Below, piece by piece: positions 9,872 to 16,306 of a DNA stretch of 43,057 nucleotides (positions are counted from its first letter, which is position 1; every line of letters starts with the position of its first letter). The stretch covers positions 1 through 43,057 of the forward strand of contig CAIPPE010000038.1 of assembly GCA_903866825.1 (NCBI GenBank), read 5' to 3'. The notes under the pieces are model-generated. The model saw only the letters and a list, made by a program, of their open reading frames with translations, ran no database searches and was not told the DNA's origin. Source of the stretch: an uncultured Methylococcaceae bacterium (GTDB lineage Bacteria > Pseudomonadota > Gammaproteobacteria > Methylococcales > Methylomonadaceae). The translations under genes and the position numbers were made by a program.

Positions 9872-9956
9872 GGTTATAGATTATTTGCTGGATGGCTTGC
9901 TTGAGTATTCAAAAGAACTCGGTTTTACACCACAAGAAGTTTTAACTTTAGATTAA
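9807..9956 (+). other. Possible 49-codon ORF overlapping the brnA remnant
   Basis: A frame open from GTG 9807 to TAA 9954-9956 would end ...FKVIDYLLDGLLEYSKELGF then TPQEVLTLD. The second half looks protein-like (amphipathic helices). The first part overlaps the dead brnA frame and is probably not original, so this may be the 3' remnant of another gene. I do not recognise it. From 9957 to 10112 I see no gene. Confidence 0.25.
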
Positions 9957-10112
9957 ATATATCTCTACCGTGTTGGTGGTCTATGTAGCCACGCCGCTAC
10001 AGAAGAAATCTTGATCCTCAGTCTATACTGGGCAGTCCTAGGCGAGAGCAACGGCTAATACAGGTCAATAGTGTTGTCTATTTGCGAATTACTATCACAG
10101 AATTAACAACAC

Positions 10113-10361
10113 TCAATTAGCTTGTGTTGCTTTGTTTACAGATGATTGTTCGAGGCGCTCAGCTAACCAGATTTTTATAATAGATTGACGAGTTACACCG
10201 ACTCTATTAGCTTCTTTATCCAAAGACTCAATCATCCAAGTAGGGAAGTCCACATTGACTCTTTTTTGGCCTTGTAAGACTCTTTTGGCCTGAGATAAAT
10301 CCAATGTATCTAAAATAGATTCACCGTCATCAAATTTATTTTCAAATTCATTCGCTTTCAT
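10113..10361 (-). CDS. brnA: BrnA-like ribbon-helix-helix antitoxin
   Basis: An 82-residue protein starting at the ATG whose C is at 10359-10361, overlapping the end of brnT by 14 bp, which implies translational coupling. The core KRVNVDFPTWMIESLDKEA followed by NRVGVTRQSIIKIWLAERLE is a ribbon-helix-helix DNA-binding fold (a beta strand VNVDFP, then two helices). It should neutralise the BrnT toxin and repress the operon. It lacks the usual C-terminal BrnA sequence seen in the degraded copies at 9673 and 11797, so it belongs to a different subgroup. A longer frame up to 10436 lies inside brnT and is rejected as the start. Confidence 0.8.
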   Translation of the reverse strand: MKANEFENKFDDGESILDTLDLSQAKRVLQGQKRVNVDFPTWMIESLDKEANRVGVTRQSIIKIWLAERLEQSSVNKATQAN

Positions 10362-10614
10362 AAATATGCACTTCTTCTTGTCGAGATCGTCGCACTGAAA
10401 TAATCCTAATGTTTTCATCTCGGTATGTAATAACACCAGACCAATATTTATTGTTAATCCTGCCTATAATCACAGATCGAGGTTCATCGATTGTTTTTGC
10501 AGGTATTTCTAATAAATAAGGATCATTCCAAAGCTGTTGAGCATCAATAAAATCGATCCCATGTTTCGCCAAGTTAGCTTGGCTTTTATTTTGATCAAAC
10601 TCAAATATAATCAT
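10348..10614 (-). CDS. brnT: BrnT family ribonuclease toxin
   Basis: An 88-residue toxin of the BrnT (COG2929) family, RelE-like ribonucleases that inhibit translation. Typical features: MIIFEFDQNKSQANLAKHGI at the start, FIDAQQLWND, EPRSVIIGRI with the following YWSGVITYR, and the basic C-terminal IRIISVRRSRQEE. All the usual conserved R/H positions seem to be present. It is the first gene of a two-gene minus-strand operon with brnA. No Shine-Dalgarno sequence precedes the start; a perfect palindrome overlaps the start codon, so the message may be leaderless or very short-leadered. Confidence 0.9.
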   Translation of the reverse strand: MIIFEFDQNKSQANLAKHGIDFIDAQQLWNDPYLLEIPAKTIDEPRSVIIGRINNKYWSGVITYRDENIRIISVRRSRQEEVHIYESE

Positions 10615-10633
10615 GGTATAAAAAATATACCAT
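10613..10633. promoter_or_regulatory. Palindromic operator at the brnT start
   Basis: ATGGTATA (10613-10620), five A (10621-10625), TATACCAT (10626-10633): a perfect 8-bp inverted repeat with a 5-bp spacer overlapping the brnT start codon (10612-10614). On the minus strand it contains TATATT, a plausible -10 box, so a bound ribbon-helix-helix antitoxin would block transcription. Autoregulation through such palindromes is the rule for this toxin-antitoxin type; binding here is inferred. Confidence 0.55.
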
Positions 10634-10855
10634 AACTAAACAATAAGCAAGTTTAATAATAATCGACAATGCGCTGTAAATAATTTGATAAAGTATGTTT
10701 AGTATTTACTAATCAGTAATCAATGCTCAGTAAAAAGTATTCAGAGGCAAATAGTCGGCATGATTTGTTTTTGATGAAATTTTTAAAGTTGCTAAGTTCA
10801 ATTTGTTTTATGATATCAGCAAACCTCATTATAAATAATTATTGGACGTAGGGAA

Positions 10856-11122
10856 ATGCGGAAAATTAGTCATGCTGTTAAGGTACAGACCACTGAAAAA
10901 ATAGACCCTGAAGCACCTAAATCCTTAACCCAAAAGCAACAAGCACGTCGCCTAAATCTTTTGTCCAGGGGGTTATCAGATTACTACGTTGGCTTATGTT
11001 TTGATGCATACCATCAAAGAATAATTTCTACTGGTCGCCTTGGTGAAGCTTTGTTAGCAAACCACGCCGAGACGCGTGAAATATCAATTTTATTTGGCAT
11101 ATCTATACATTATGGCGATTGA
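10856..11122 (+). CDS. Putative antitoxin paired with a PIN-domain toxin
   Basis: An 88-residue soluble protein, unrecognised by name. The N-terminal third is charged (KISHAVKVQTTEKIDPEAPK). The rest, LNLLSRGLSDYYVGLCFDAY then IISTGRLGEALLANHAETRE, looks helical with a possible helix-turn-helix around IISTGRLGEALL. ATG 10856 follows TAGGGAA directly. Its stop (11120-11122) overlaps the ATG of the next gene (11112) by 11 bp. Its small size, the overlap and the PIN-like partner all fit an antitoxin, but no known antitoxin family is evident, so this is inferred from context. Confidence 0.55.
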   Translation: MRKISHAVKVQTTEKIDPEAPKSLTQKQQARRLNLLSRGLSDYYVGLCFDAYHQRIISTGRLGEALLANHAETREISILFGISIHYGD

Positions 11123-11702
11123 CCCCACAATATTTTCGCAGATGGTTGTTGCCGATACTTGTTCAGTTTGGAACATGCTATCGTCTAAAAAATTATTCGA
11201 AGCCTCTAAATCAGCAAAAGTACATTTTTGTATAACTCCTATGGTTTTATATGAGTGCTTATCTAAGCCACGGACTTTAGTTAACCCAGAAAAAAATGAG
11301 TTAATAACACGCTTTGAAAAAGCAAGATCTTATGATTTTTTCCCTGTCCAAGAATGTCAGCTTGAAGATTTAGCGGCAATAGCAGTTCAAGCCCCTAAAG
11401 CACTAGGAAGTGGTGAAATGTCATGTATAGCAATGGCCTACCATATTCGGAGTATTGCCTTTATGACAGATGATCAAAAAGCAAGACGATTTGCCTCTGA
11501 AAGACTTTCTCTAATAGTTGAGACAACTCCAAAGTTATATGGGTGGTTACATTACAAGTTCTATCTTTCAGATTGTGATCATCAAGCTATTATCGACGAG
11601 CACGAAATTTATGAAAAAGGTCCATTAACTTCATATTTTAAAACAGCATTTGATGAAGCATTACGTTGTCGAGTTATGTCACTAAAAATGGTTAACTTAT
11701 GA
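11112..11702 (+). CDS. PIN-like domain protein, probable toxin
   Basis: A 196-residue protein; I use ATG 11112 because it overlaps the preceding gene and begins just before the first acidic motif (VVADTCSVWN). The PIN-like series of acidic residues can be followed: D in VADTCS, E in VLYECLSKP, E in LGSGEMSCIAMA, and DD in AFMTDDQKARR. This is the pattern of Mg-dependent PIN ribonucleases such as VapC, though the protein is longer than a normal VapC (about 130 residues) because of a C-terminal helical part (about 140-196). Likely cleaves RNA; the substrate is unknown. Read as a pair with the 88-residue protein before it. Confidence 0.65.
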   Translation: MAIDPTIFSQMVVADTCSVWNMLSSKKLFEASKSAKVHFCITPMVLYECLSKPRTLVNPEKNELITRFEKARSYDFFPVQECQLEDLAAIAVQAPKALGSGEMSCIAMAYHIRSIAFMTDDQKARRFASERLSLIVETTPKLYGWLHYKFYLSDCDHQAIIDEHEIYEKGPLTSYFKTAFDEALRCRVMSLKMVNL

Positions 11703-11796
11703 TTTGGGGAAATTAAATAATGATTTCAAAGAAAAAGAAAAAATTTTTGATAATTGCTCATTAATGGTAATTGAATTAGATAACTGATAACTTGTC

Positions 11797-11976
11797 ATGA
11801 AAGCGGAATATGATATTTCTCAAATGAAATCCCGAAAAACTCCTTATGACTCCAAACTAAAAAGTTCAGTGACTATCCGTTTAGGTGAGGATGCAGGTGG
11901 CTTAAGTGACGATTTCCCAGATGATATTAACGATGATGACTTGGGTGTCGATGTGCCTCGTGAGTCACTTGATTAA
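11797..11976 (+). CDS. Chimeric BrnA-like small ORF coupled to fic
   Basis: 59 codons from ATG 11797 to TAA 11974-11976. The first 33 residues (MKAEYDISQMKSRKTPYDSK, then SSVTIRLGEDA) are the N-terminal half of a BrnA-type antitoxin and match the copy at 9673. The rest, SDDFPDDINDDDLGVDVPRE with SLD after it, is strongly acidic and unlike BrnA. The stop shares its last A with the fic start (TAATG), so the two are translationally coupled. It may be a leftover antitoxin that gained a new tail, or a small regulator of the Fic protein. It lacks the second helix needed for a complete ribbon-helix-helix. Confidence 0.5.
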   Translation: MKAEYDISQMKSRKTPYDSKLKSSVTIRLGEDAGGLSDDFPDDINDDDLGVDVPRESLD

Positions 11977-12941
11977 TGAGCTATCATCCCCCTTACACCA
12001 TCACCCCCAAAATACTGCAACAAGTTGCCGATAGTGTTGAGTTATTAACGCGGTGGCAGATTTCCAGTCAAGCGTCTTTAACTCCTCAGTTAAGGCGTAA
12101 TAACCGTATTCGTACTATTCAGGCTTCATTAGCGATTGAAAACAATAGTCTCAATATTGATCAAGTCACCGCAGTATTAGACGGTAAACGGGTATTGGGA
12201 TTGCCCAGAGAAATTCAAGAAGTGCGTAATGCGTTTGCCGCGTATGAACAATTACCGCATTGGAAAGCAGAGTTAGAAGCTGATTGTTTAACGGCGCATG
12301 GTTTATTAATGGCTGGCTTGGTTGATCAGGCAGGCTGTTATCGTAGCAGCGGTGTCGGTATTTACAATAATCAAACCTTAGTTCATGCAGCCCCACCCGC
12401 CAGTCGGGTTTCTGCGTTAATGGCAGATTTACTGACTTGGCTGGCACCAGAATCAGTACATCCTTTAATAGCCAGTTGTGTGTTTCATTATGAGTTTGAG
12501 TTTATTCATCCGTTTGCTGATGGTAACGGTCGCATGGGGCGGTTATGGCAAACGTTAATATTAAGCCAGTGGCAACCCCTGTTAGCTTATTTGCCGGTTG
12601 AATCTATTATCAGAGATCGGCAAACAGATTATTATAAAGCGCTGTCTGATGCGGATATTCTAGCCAATTCGACACCGTTTATTGAATTCATGTTGCAAGC
12701 ATTGCTTGATGCACTGATAGAAGTCTTGGCGAAAACGTCGGAGAAAGTGTCGGTAAAAACGTCGGAGAAAATCCTGGTATTGGTTCAAGGTAATCCGTTA
12801 ATAACGATTGCCGAATTAGCCCGATCAATTGGTGTAACAGAGCGCTCTATTGAGCGTAACTTAAAAAAACTTCAAGCTGAACAGCGTGTGATCAGGAATG
12901 GACCAGCCAAAGGTGGGCATTGGGAAATGATTAAAGATTAA
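11976..12941 (+). CDS. Fic family AMP-transferase with C-terminal winged helix
   Basis: A 321-residue Fic protein. Fic enzymes transfer AMP (or a related group) to hydroxyls of target proteins. The catalytic loop HPFADGNGRMGR (about 176-187) is complete, with the His, Asn and Arg residues. An N-terminal inhibitory helix is visible as SLAIEN (S-x-x-x-E-N, about residue 51), the class II arrangement in which the Glu blocks ATP. Before the Fic core lies the Fic_N-like region (VLDGKRVLGLPREIQEVRNA). The C-terminal 60 residues (LVQGNPLITIAELARSIGVT, then ERSIERNLKKLQAEQR) are a winged helix, so it probably also binds DNA. A linker repeats KTSEK twice. It is the last gene of the island and is coupled to the 59-codon ORF. 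Confidence 0.92.
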   Translation: MSYHPPYTITPKILQQVADSVELLTRWQISSQASLTPQLRRNNRIRTIQASLAIENNSLNIDQVTAVLDGKRVLGLPREIQEVRNAFAAYEQLPHWKAELEADCLTAHGLLMAGLVDQAGCYRSSGVGIYNNQTLVHAAPPASRVSALMADLLTWLAPESVHPLIASCVFHYEFEFIHPFADGNGRMGRLWQTLILSQWQPLLAYLPVESIIRDRQTDYYKALSDADILANSTPFIEFMLQALLDALIEVLAKTSEKVSVKTSEKILVLVQGNPLITIAELARSIGVTERSIERNLKKLQAEQRVIRNGPAKGGHWEMIKD

Positions 12942-13127
12942 TGGGTGCTATCCTTGAATGTACTTGCAGATAATAAAATTGATGTTGTTTTGCCTAGAGC
13001 GGATAGTACAGTTGAATTACCTATCTACCGTATCGCTAAATAAACAGGGGTGTTATTGCAATGAAACTAACCATCACTGAAATCATTAAAACGTGCGATC
13101 GTCAAGCTGATCTTTTGAGTTGGCTAA
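12942..13127 (+). other. Gene-poor stretch with short coding remnants
   Basis: No complete gene. Two short frames look like fragments: ...NVLADNKIDVVLPRADSTVE then LPIYRIAK ending in TAA near 13043, without a start in frame, and a 30-codon frame from ATG 13061 (MKLTITEIIKTCDRQADLLS...) ending at TAG near 13153. I cannot assign either to a family. Confidence 0.25.
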
Positions 13128-13186
13128 TACACAGTAGCTTCTACATTCGATAGCGCAGCGATAAAATATTCATCATTAAGCTTTAA

Positions 13187-13420
13187 ACCAGTTAAAACTG
13201 CGATTATAGGTGTTTTAACTACTGATTCACCTGTTAAAGCAACGATTATAGGTGTATTAGCTGCTGTTACACCTGTTATAGTAACGATTACACATGTATC
13301 AGTTGCTGTTACACCTGTTATAGTAACGATTACACATGTATCAGTTGCTGTTACACCTGTTATAGCAACGATTATAGCTGTATCAGTTGCTGTTACACCT
13401 GTTACAACTGGGCATATGCC
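13187..13420. repeat. 42-bp minisatellite, five full copies plus a partial one
   Basis: Units begin at 13187, 13229, 13271, 13313 and 13355, with a partial copy at 13397. Copies 13271-13312 and 13313-13354 are identical over all 42 bases; the outer ones diverge. Each unit starts ACCTGTTA or close to it. It can be split into two 21-bp halves sharing 13 of 21 positions. Degenerate GTAACA-rich sequence continues to about 13510. The period is a multiple of 3 and of about 10.5, so it keeps both reading frame and helix face. It lies immediately downstream of the BLUF gene. Confidence 0.9.
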
Positions 13421-13519
13421 ATAACCACGGGTGTTTAAGGTGTAATAACAGCGATTTAATCTGTAACACTCAGTAATACACCTGTAACAGCAACTGAAGT
13501 AACTGTAAGTACGAACTTT

Positions 13520-13939
13520 TCACCGACTTTCATCTCGGAACATTTTTAGTAAATCCAGGCAACCAGTTGGATCTTTTTTGAAGTTTTCTGCGATTAATGC
13601 TCGATCCATAAACCGACTGAACCCAGGGATTTTTTGAATGTTTTGGTCGGTAAGATTGCGGAACGCCATTGACCACTCTCCAAATAAAGATTCGGAAGTC
13701 TGCTCATTGAGAAGTAAGATATGTCCATGATGACGGGGGTCGTGACTAATGACAGTGTATAATTGCTTCACTGCCGTTTCTTTACCTTCGATAAGCTGCA
13801 TAAAGTTGCCATCATTGTACAATAACATCCCGGTTATGCCTTTTTGACTGTTTTTTTCTCTAGACTTTACCAACAAGTCTACTAGTTCGCTTTCGCTAAA
13901 CGGTTTGATAGCGGAGCTAATATAAACAACACGAAACAT
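13520..13939 (-). CDS. BLUF-domain blue-light photoreceptor
   Basis: A 139-residue short BLUF protein that should bind FAD and signal blue light by rearranging hydrogen bonds around flavin. The key residues are all seen: Tyr6 (VVYISSA), Asn30 (SREKN), Gln48 (GNFMQLIEG), Trp89 and Met91 (GEWSMAF). DPRHHGHI and the C-terminal helices (IPGFSRFM, CLDLLKMF) are also typical. There is no fused output domain, so signalling would go through a partner protein. AAGGGA upstream of the ATG is the likely ribosome-binding site. The frame stays open after its UGA stop for 131 more codons into the minisatellite (see findings). Confidence 0.93.
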   Translation of the reverse strand: MFRVVYISSAIKPFSESELVDLLVKSREKNSQKGITGMLLYNDGNFMQLIEGKETAVKQLYTVISHDPRHHGHILLLNEQTSESLFGEWSMAFRNLTDQNIQKIPGFSRFMDRALIAENFKKDPTGCLDLLKMFRDESR

Positions 13940-13977
13940 AATTAAAATCCCTTAAAAAATTCTGTGCAATGTCGTAC

Positions 13978-14006
13978 TCTAAAGCTAATAAAGCCCCTGC
14001 TTTAGA
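13978..14006. promoter_or_regulatory. Inverted repeat upstream of the BLUF gene
   Basis: TCTAAAGC (13978-13985) and GCTTTAGA (13999-14006) form a perfect 8-bp inverted repeat with a 13-base spacer, about 40 bp before the BLUF start. No T-run follows on either strand, so an operator is more likely than a terminator. A minus-strand TATAAT (14047-14052) further upstream could be the -10 box. Confidence 0.35.
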
Positions 14007-14052
14007 ATATAGGCTCTTCTGGATTATGATTAAAGAGCACAGGGATATTATA

Positions 14053-14089
14053 ACCGATATTTTTTCTCCATGAAAAATAGGGGATCGGT
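14053..14089 (-). terminator. Compound hairpin after the DCC gene
   Basis: On the minus strand ACCGAT/ATCGGT (14084-14089 with 14053-14058) encloses an inner stem of TTTTTC with GAAAAA. It starts 2 bp after the stop codon of the DCC-family gene. No long U-run follows (TATAAT comes next), so termination may be weak. Confidence 0.35.
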
Positions 14090-14090
14090 G

Positions 14091-14489
14091 TTATTCCTTT
14101 ATTCGCTTTTTACCGGTCATCGGTAAACGATAGTGGGCGAAAATACGATAGAAAAACTCCAGTACTGGCAATAGCAAGGGCACATTTTCGACAATCGGGG
14201 CAAGGCGTCGGTAATAGGGCAGCTGTTTCCAGATGTGTAAAAAACCGAGCACGCCCGTTTGTAGTTGCTGATTTTCATCGATAACGTGCATCCTATCCAT
14301 GGTCTGTTTATAGGTTAAACCCGCTTTAGCTAAGGCTTCCTTGTCGCTGCTGATATCCACCCAGTTAATATTGCCCTCCTTATCCAGTTTTTTCATCGCA
14401 TTAATTTCAAGATTACAGAGTGGACACTCGCCATCATGAAAACAAGTGACTTTTGATGTAGCATTATTGGGTTGAGTAGAGGTTGTCAT
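14091..14489 (-). CDS. DCC-family thiol-disulfide oxidoreductase (DUF393)
   Basis: 132 residues from ATG 14489; an upstream TTG at 14501 would add four. The hallmark is CFHDGECPLCNLEINAM (about residues 17-33), where the D-G-x-C-P-L-C motif gives this family its name and a thioredoxin-like CxxC. Other typical parts: INWVDISSDKEAL, DRMHVIDENQ, GVLGFLHIWKQLPYYRRLAP, and a C-terminal hydrophobic stretch VPLLLPVLEFFYRIFAHYRL. Probably a cytosolic or membrane-associated redox protein; the substrate is unknown. It lies 54 bp after the membrane-protein gene at 14544 on the same strand, likely one operon. Confidence 0.88.
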   Translation of the reverse strand: MTTSTQPNNATSKVTCFHDGECPLCNLEINAMKKLDKEGNINWVDISSDKEALAKAGLTYKQTMDRMHVIDENQQLQTGVLGFLHIWKQLPYYRRLAPIVENVPLLLPVLEFFYRIFAHYRLPMTGKKRIKE

Positions 14490-14543
14490 TTTAATATCCA
14501 AAGGTATGAGTGAACTGACCGAGTGACTGCACCTTTCAATGCG

Positions 14544-15293
14544 TTACAAAGCTCTTTGCGCCGCTAAAAATGCAGCATAGTGGTTCCTTAACTGATCATG
14601 AGAGTTTTCCTCAGGATTTTTTAAATAGGCTTGTTCAAGTGTCCCTTGAACAGCTTTGGCCCAAGGTGCTTGAGGAATAAAATCATATAGTACCTTGCCA
14701 GCCAAACCAATTACTTTTTGCCCTAGGCTGGTGTTTGTTGAGGTCAGTGCCAACTCATAAGGATTTGCTTGGGGTTGCTTGATCATGGGTAATGGATTGA
14801 TATCAGCCCAGTTATTGTCCGGGAAAAATGTCAGGTCGTTTAAATCAGCAAATGAAATAAGTACAGCCGGAATTCCCATAATAATGATCAAGGCGTAACA
14901 GAACGTTTTACCTTTAAGCGCCCAAAACAATACGACACCGATCATTGCAAACAAAATGGCAGCACTAACAAACATTGCAGGAAATATTTTTATTGGTAGG
15001 TTGAGTGATAAAGGTGAGAAAAATAGCTCCGAGTAACAGGCCACTGTTGCCGAAAAAACCACGATGGGGAAGTAGGCAATCCGGAAGGCTAATAATTGTA
15101 AAACGAAAAAAACATAGCGTTTAAATAGGGTAGGTAATTGTTTTACTCCCCATACAGATATAACAGTCATTGCCGATAATCCAGCGATATGAAAACCAGT
15201 AAAAAGTTGCCAGACTTGAGCATTCGGACTCATCTCAAGGCTAATGCCAAATATAGCTAAGAGCAGGAGGGGTATCAGCGGAATGAACTTCAT
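14544..15293 (-). CDS. Membrane protein of unknown function
   Basis: 249 residues, not recognised. Five hydrophobic helices are likely: about 1-19, 30-49, 60-86, 100-126 and 131-150. They are followed by a soluble tail of about 100 residues (FPDNNWADINPLPMIKQ ... LEQAYLKNPEENSHDQLRNH). The tail starts with proline-rich stretches and ends in alanine-rich helices. The start is supported by AAAGG ahead of the ATG. It is the first gene of a probable two-gene unit with the DCC oxidoreductase, so the pair may act in a membrane redox process; this is only context. Confidence 0.75.
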   Translation of the reverse strand: MKFIPLIPLLLLAIFGISLEMSPNAQVWQLFTGFHIAGLSAMTVISVWGVKQLPTLFKRYVFFVLQLLAFRIAYFPIVVFSATVACYSELFFSPLSLNLPIKIFPAMFVSAAILFAMIGVVLFWALKGKTFCYALIIIMGIPAVLISFADLNDLTFFPDNNWADINPLPMIKQPQANPYELALTSTNTSLGQKVIGLAGKVLYDFIPQAPWAKAVQGTLEQAYLKNPEENSHDQLRNHYAAFLAAQRAL

Positions 15294-15311
15294 TTTTGAC
15301 CTTTATAAGTT

Positions 15312-15325
15312 ATATTGATCAATAT
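15312..15325. promoter_or_regulatory. 14-bp perfect palindrome, probable operator
   Basis: ATATTGATCAATAT lies 19 bp upstream of the membrane-protein start and within the divergent spacer to the cyclic-nucleotide-binding-fold gene at 15508. It contains the TTGAT/ATCAA half-sites known from FNR-type regulators but without the usual 4-base gap, so a different dimeric regulator is equally possible. Confidence 0.35.
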
Positions 15326-15507
15326 GACCAAGCTAATATGGAAGTATAGCAAACCCGTTTTTTAAATTCATGCCGATGTAGATTGTGAATGCTGTAATCC
15401 ATATGATTTTTATGGATATCTATAATCAAATTGCTTCCTTTTTTAAAAACAGTGAGTTACAATCGATATTCATCGCCATACTAACCAATGGTTTGTGGAG
15501 GTCTTAA

Positions 15508-15981
15508 ATGAACAATCAATCAATTTCCGAATATCTTTCGACCCACGAGTTTTTTTATGAGTTCAGCGATGATGCTCTAAAATTTCTCTGTGATTATTCA
15601 AGTACGGTCGAGATCAAAAAAGGAGAAATCCTGTTTCTAGAAGGCGAAACTGCAGACAAGTTCTATGTCGTTCGCAGTGGACGTATTTCTCTACAAATGC
15701 CAGCAATAATTGGTCCGACTTTAGAGATTCAATCTTTAGATGAAAACCAGATATTAGGATGGTCTTGGCTGATATCACCTTATAAATGGAATTTTCAAAC
15801 TAAAGCCGAAGAAGATTCTGAGTTACTGCAGTTTGATGGGGCAGCCATACTGGCTCGCTGCAATGAAGAGCCGAAGTTCGGTTTTGAACTGTTAAAGAAA
15901 TTTGCAGCATTGATGTCAGTGGGTCTTAATACTGCACGCATCAAGATGATGGATGAATGGAACCCACCAGGTTTTGCCTAG
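15508..15981 (+). CDS. Cyclic nucleotide-binding-domain protein without output domain
   Basis: 157 residues forming a single cNMP-binding beta-roll: KKGEILFLEGETADKFYVVR, SGRISLQM, then the phosphate-binding region ILGWSWLISPYKWNFQTKA, followed by helices. There is no C-terminal DNA-binding winged helix, unlike Crp/Fnr, so it does not itself look like a transcription factor. The phosphate-binding cassette lacks the usual G-E-x-A-L-L and R-T/S-A motif, so it may bind another ligand or none. The family with ISPY(K/R)W is common in bacteria, function unknown to me. GGAGG about 8 bases before ATG 15508 sets the start. It is divergent from the membrane protein gene. Confidence 0.82.
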   Translation: MNNQSISEYLSTHEFFYEFSDDALKFLCDYSSTVEIKKGEILFLEGETADKFYVVRSGRISLQMPAIIGPTLEIQSLDENQILGWSWLISPYKWNFQTKAEEDSELLQFDGAAILARCNEEPKFGFELLKKFAALMSVGLNTARIKMMDEWNPPGFA

Positions 15982-16305
15982 TTCCTTGGTTAAACCGTGT
16001 TTTTACCATGGCCGCTTTTAGCTTCTCATTAGTCACAGTTAACCAAGCCCGAATTAAAGTGATGAGATTTAAGCCCTTCAGGCAATATCCTGACTAAAAG
16101 AGTAGCAAAGTCAACCAAACTTAGCTTAGGAGTTTGCTGTGAGGGATTTTCTGTTTTTTATTGTGTATCCCCTGACATTACTTGTTCTAATGTAGTGGAT
16201 CGCGAACTGCTACTGAGGTTTATTGGCTTGGCGGTGTTTTTATCGCCATTACTTTGCCTCTGCTTCTGTCCAGACAATGGATAACTGCCAGTTGGTCAGT
16301 GTAAT
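15982..16305 (+). other. Gene-poor stretch, probable decay zone
   Basis: No complete gene. A frame without a start codon at about 16221-16304 encodes a hydrophobic segment (YWLGGVFIAITLPLLLSRQW) and may be the tail of another lost membrane protein next to the DUF3999 remnant. Before it I see nothing recognisable. Confidence 0.3.
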
Positions 16306-16306
16306 C

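Noticed and set aside
10113-10436. 107-codon start for the brnA-like gene
   Set aside because: The first 25 codons lie inside brnT in another frame; the ATG at 10361 with 14-bp overlap fits the family.
13187-13420. Repeats as a CRISPR array
   Set aside because: Units follow one another directly without unique spacers, and no cas genes are near; this is a tandem minisatellite.
13128-13424. Plus-strand 98-codon frame through the minisatellite
   Set aside because: It has no ATG, GTG or TTG start and no ribosome-binding site; openness follows from the repeat itself.
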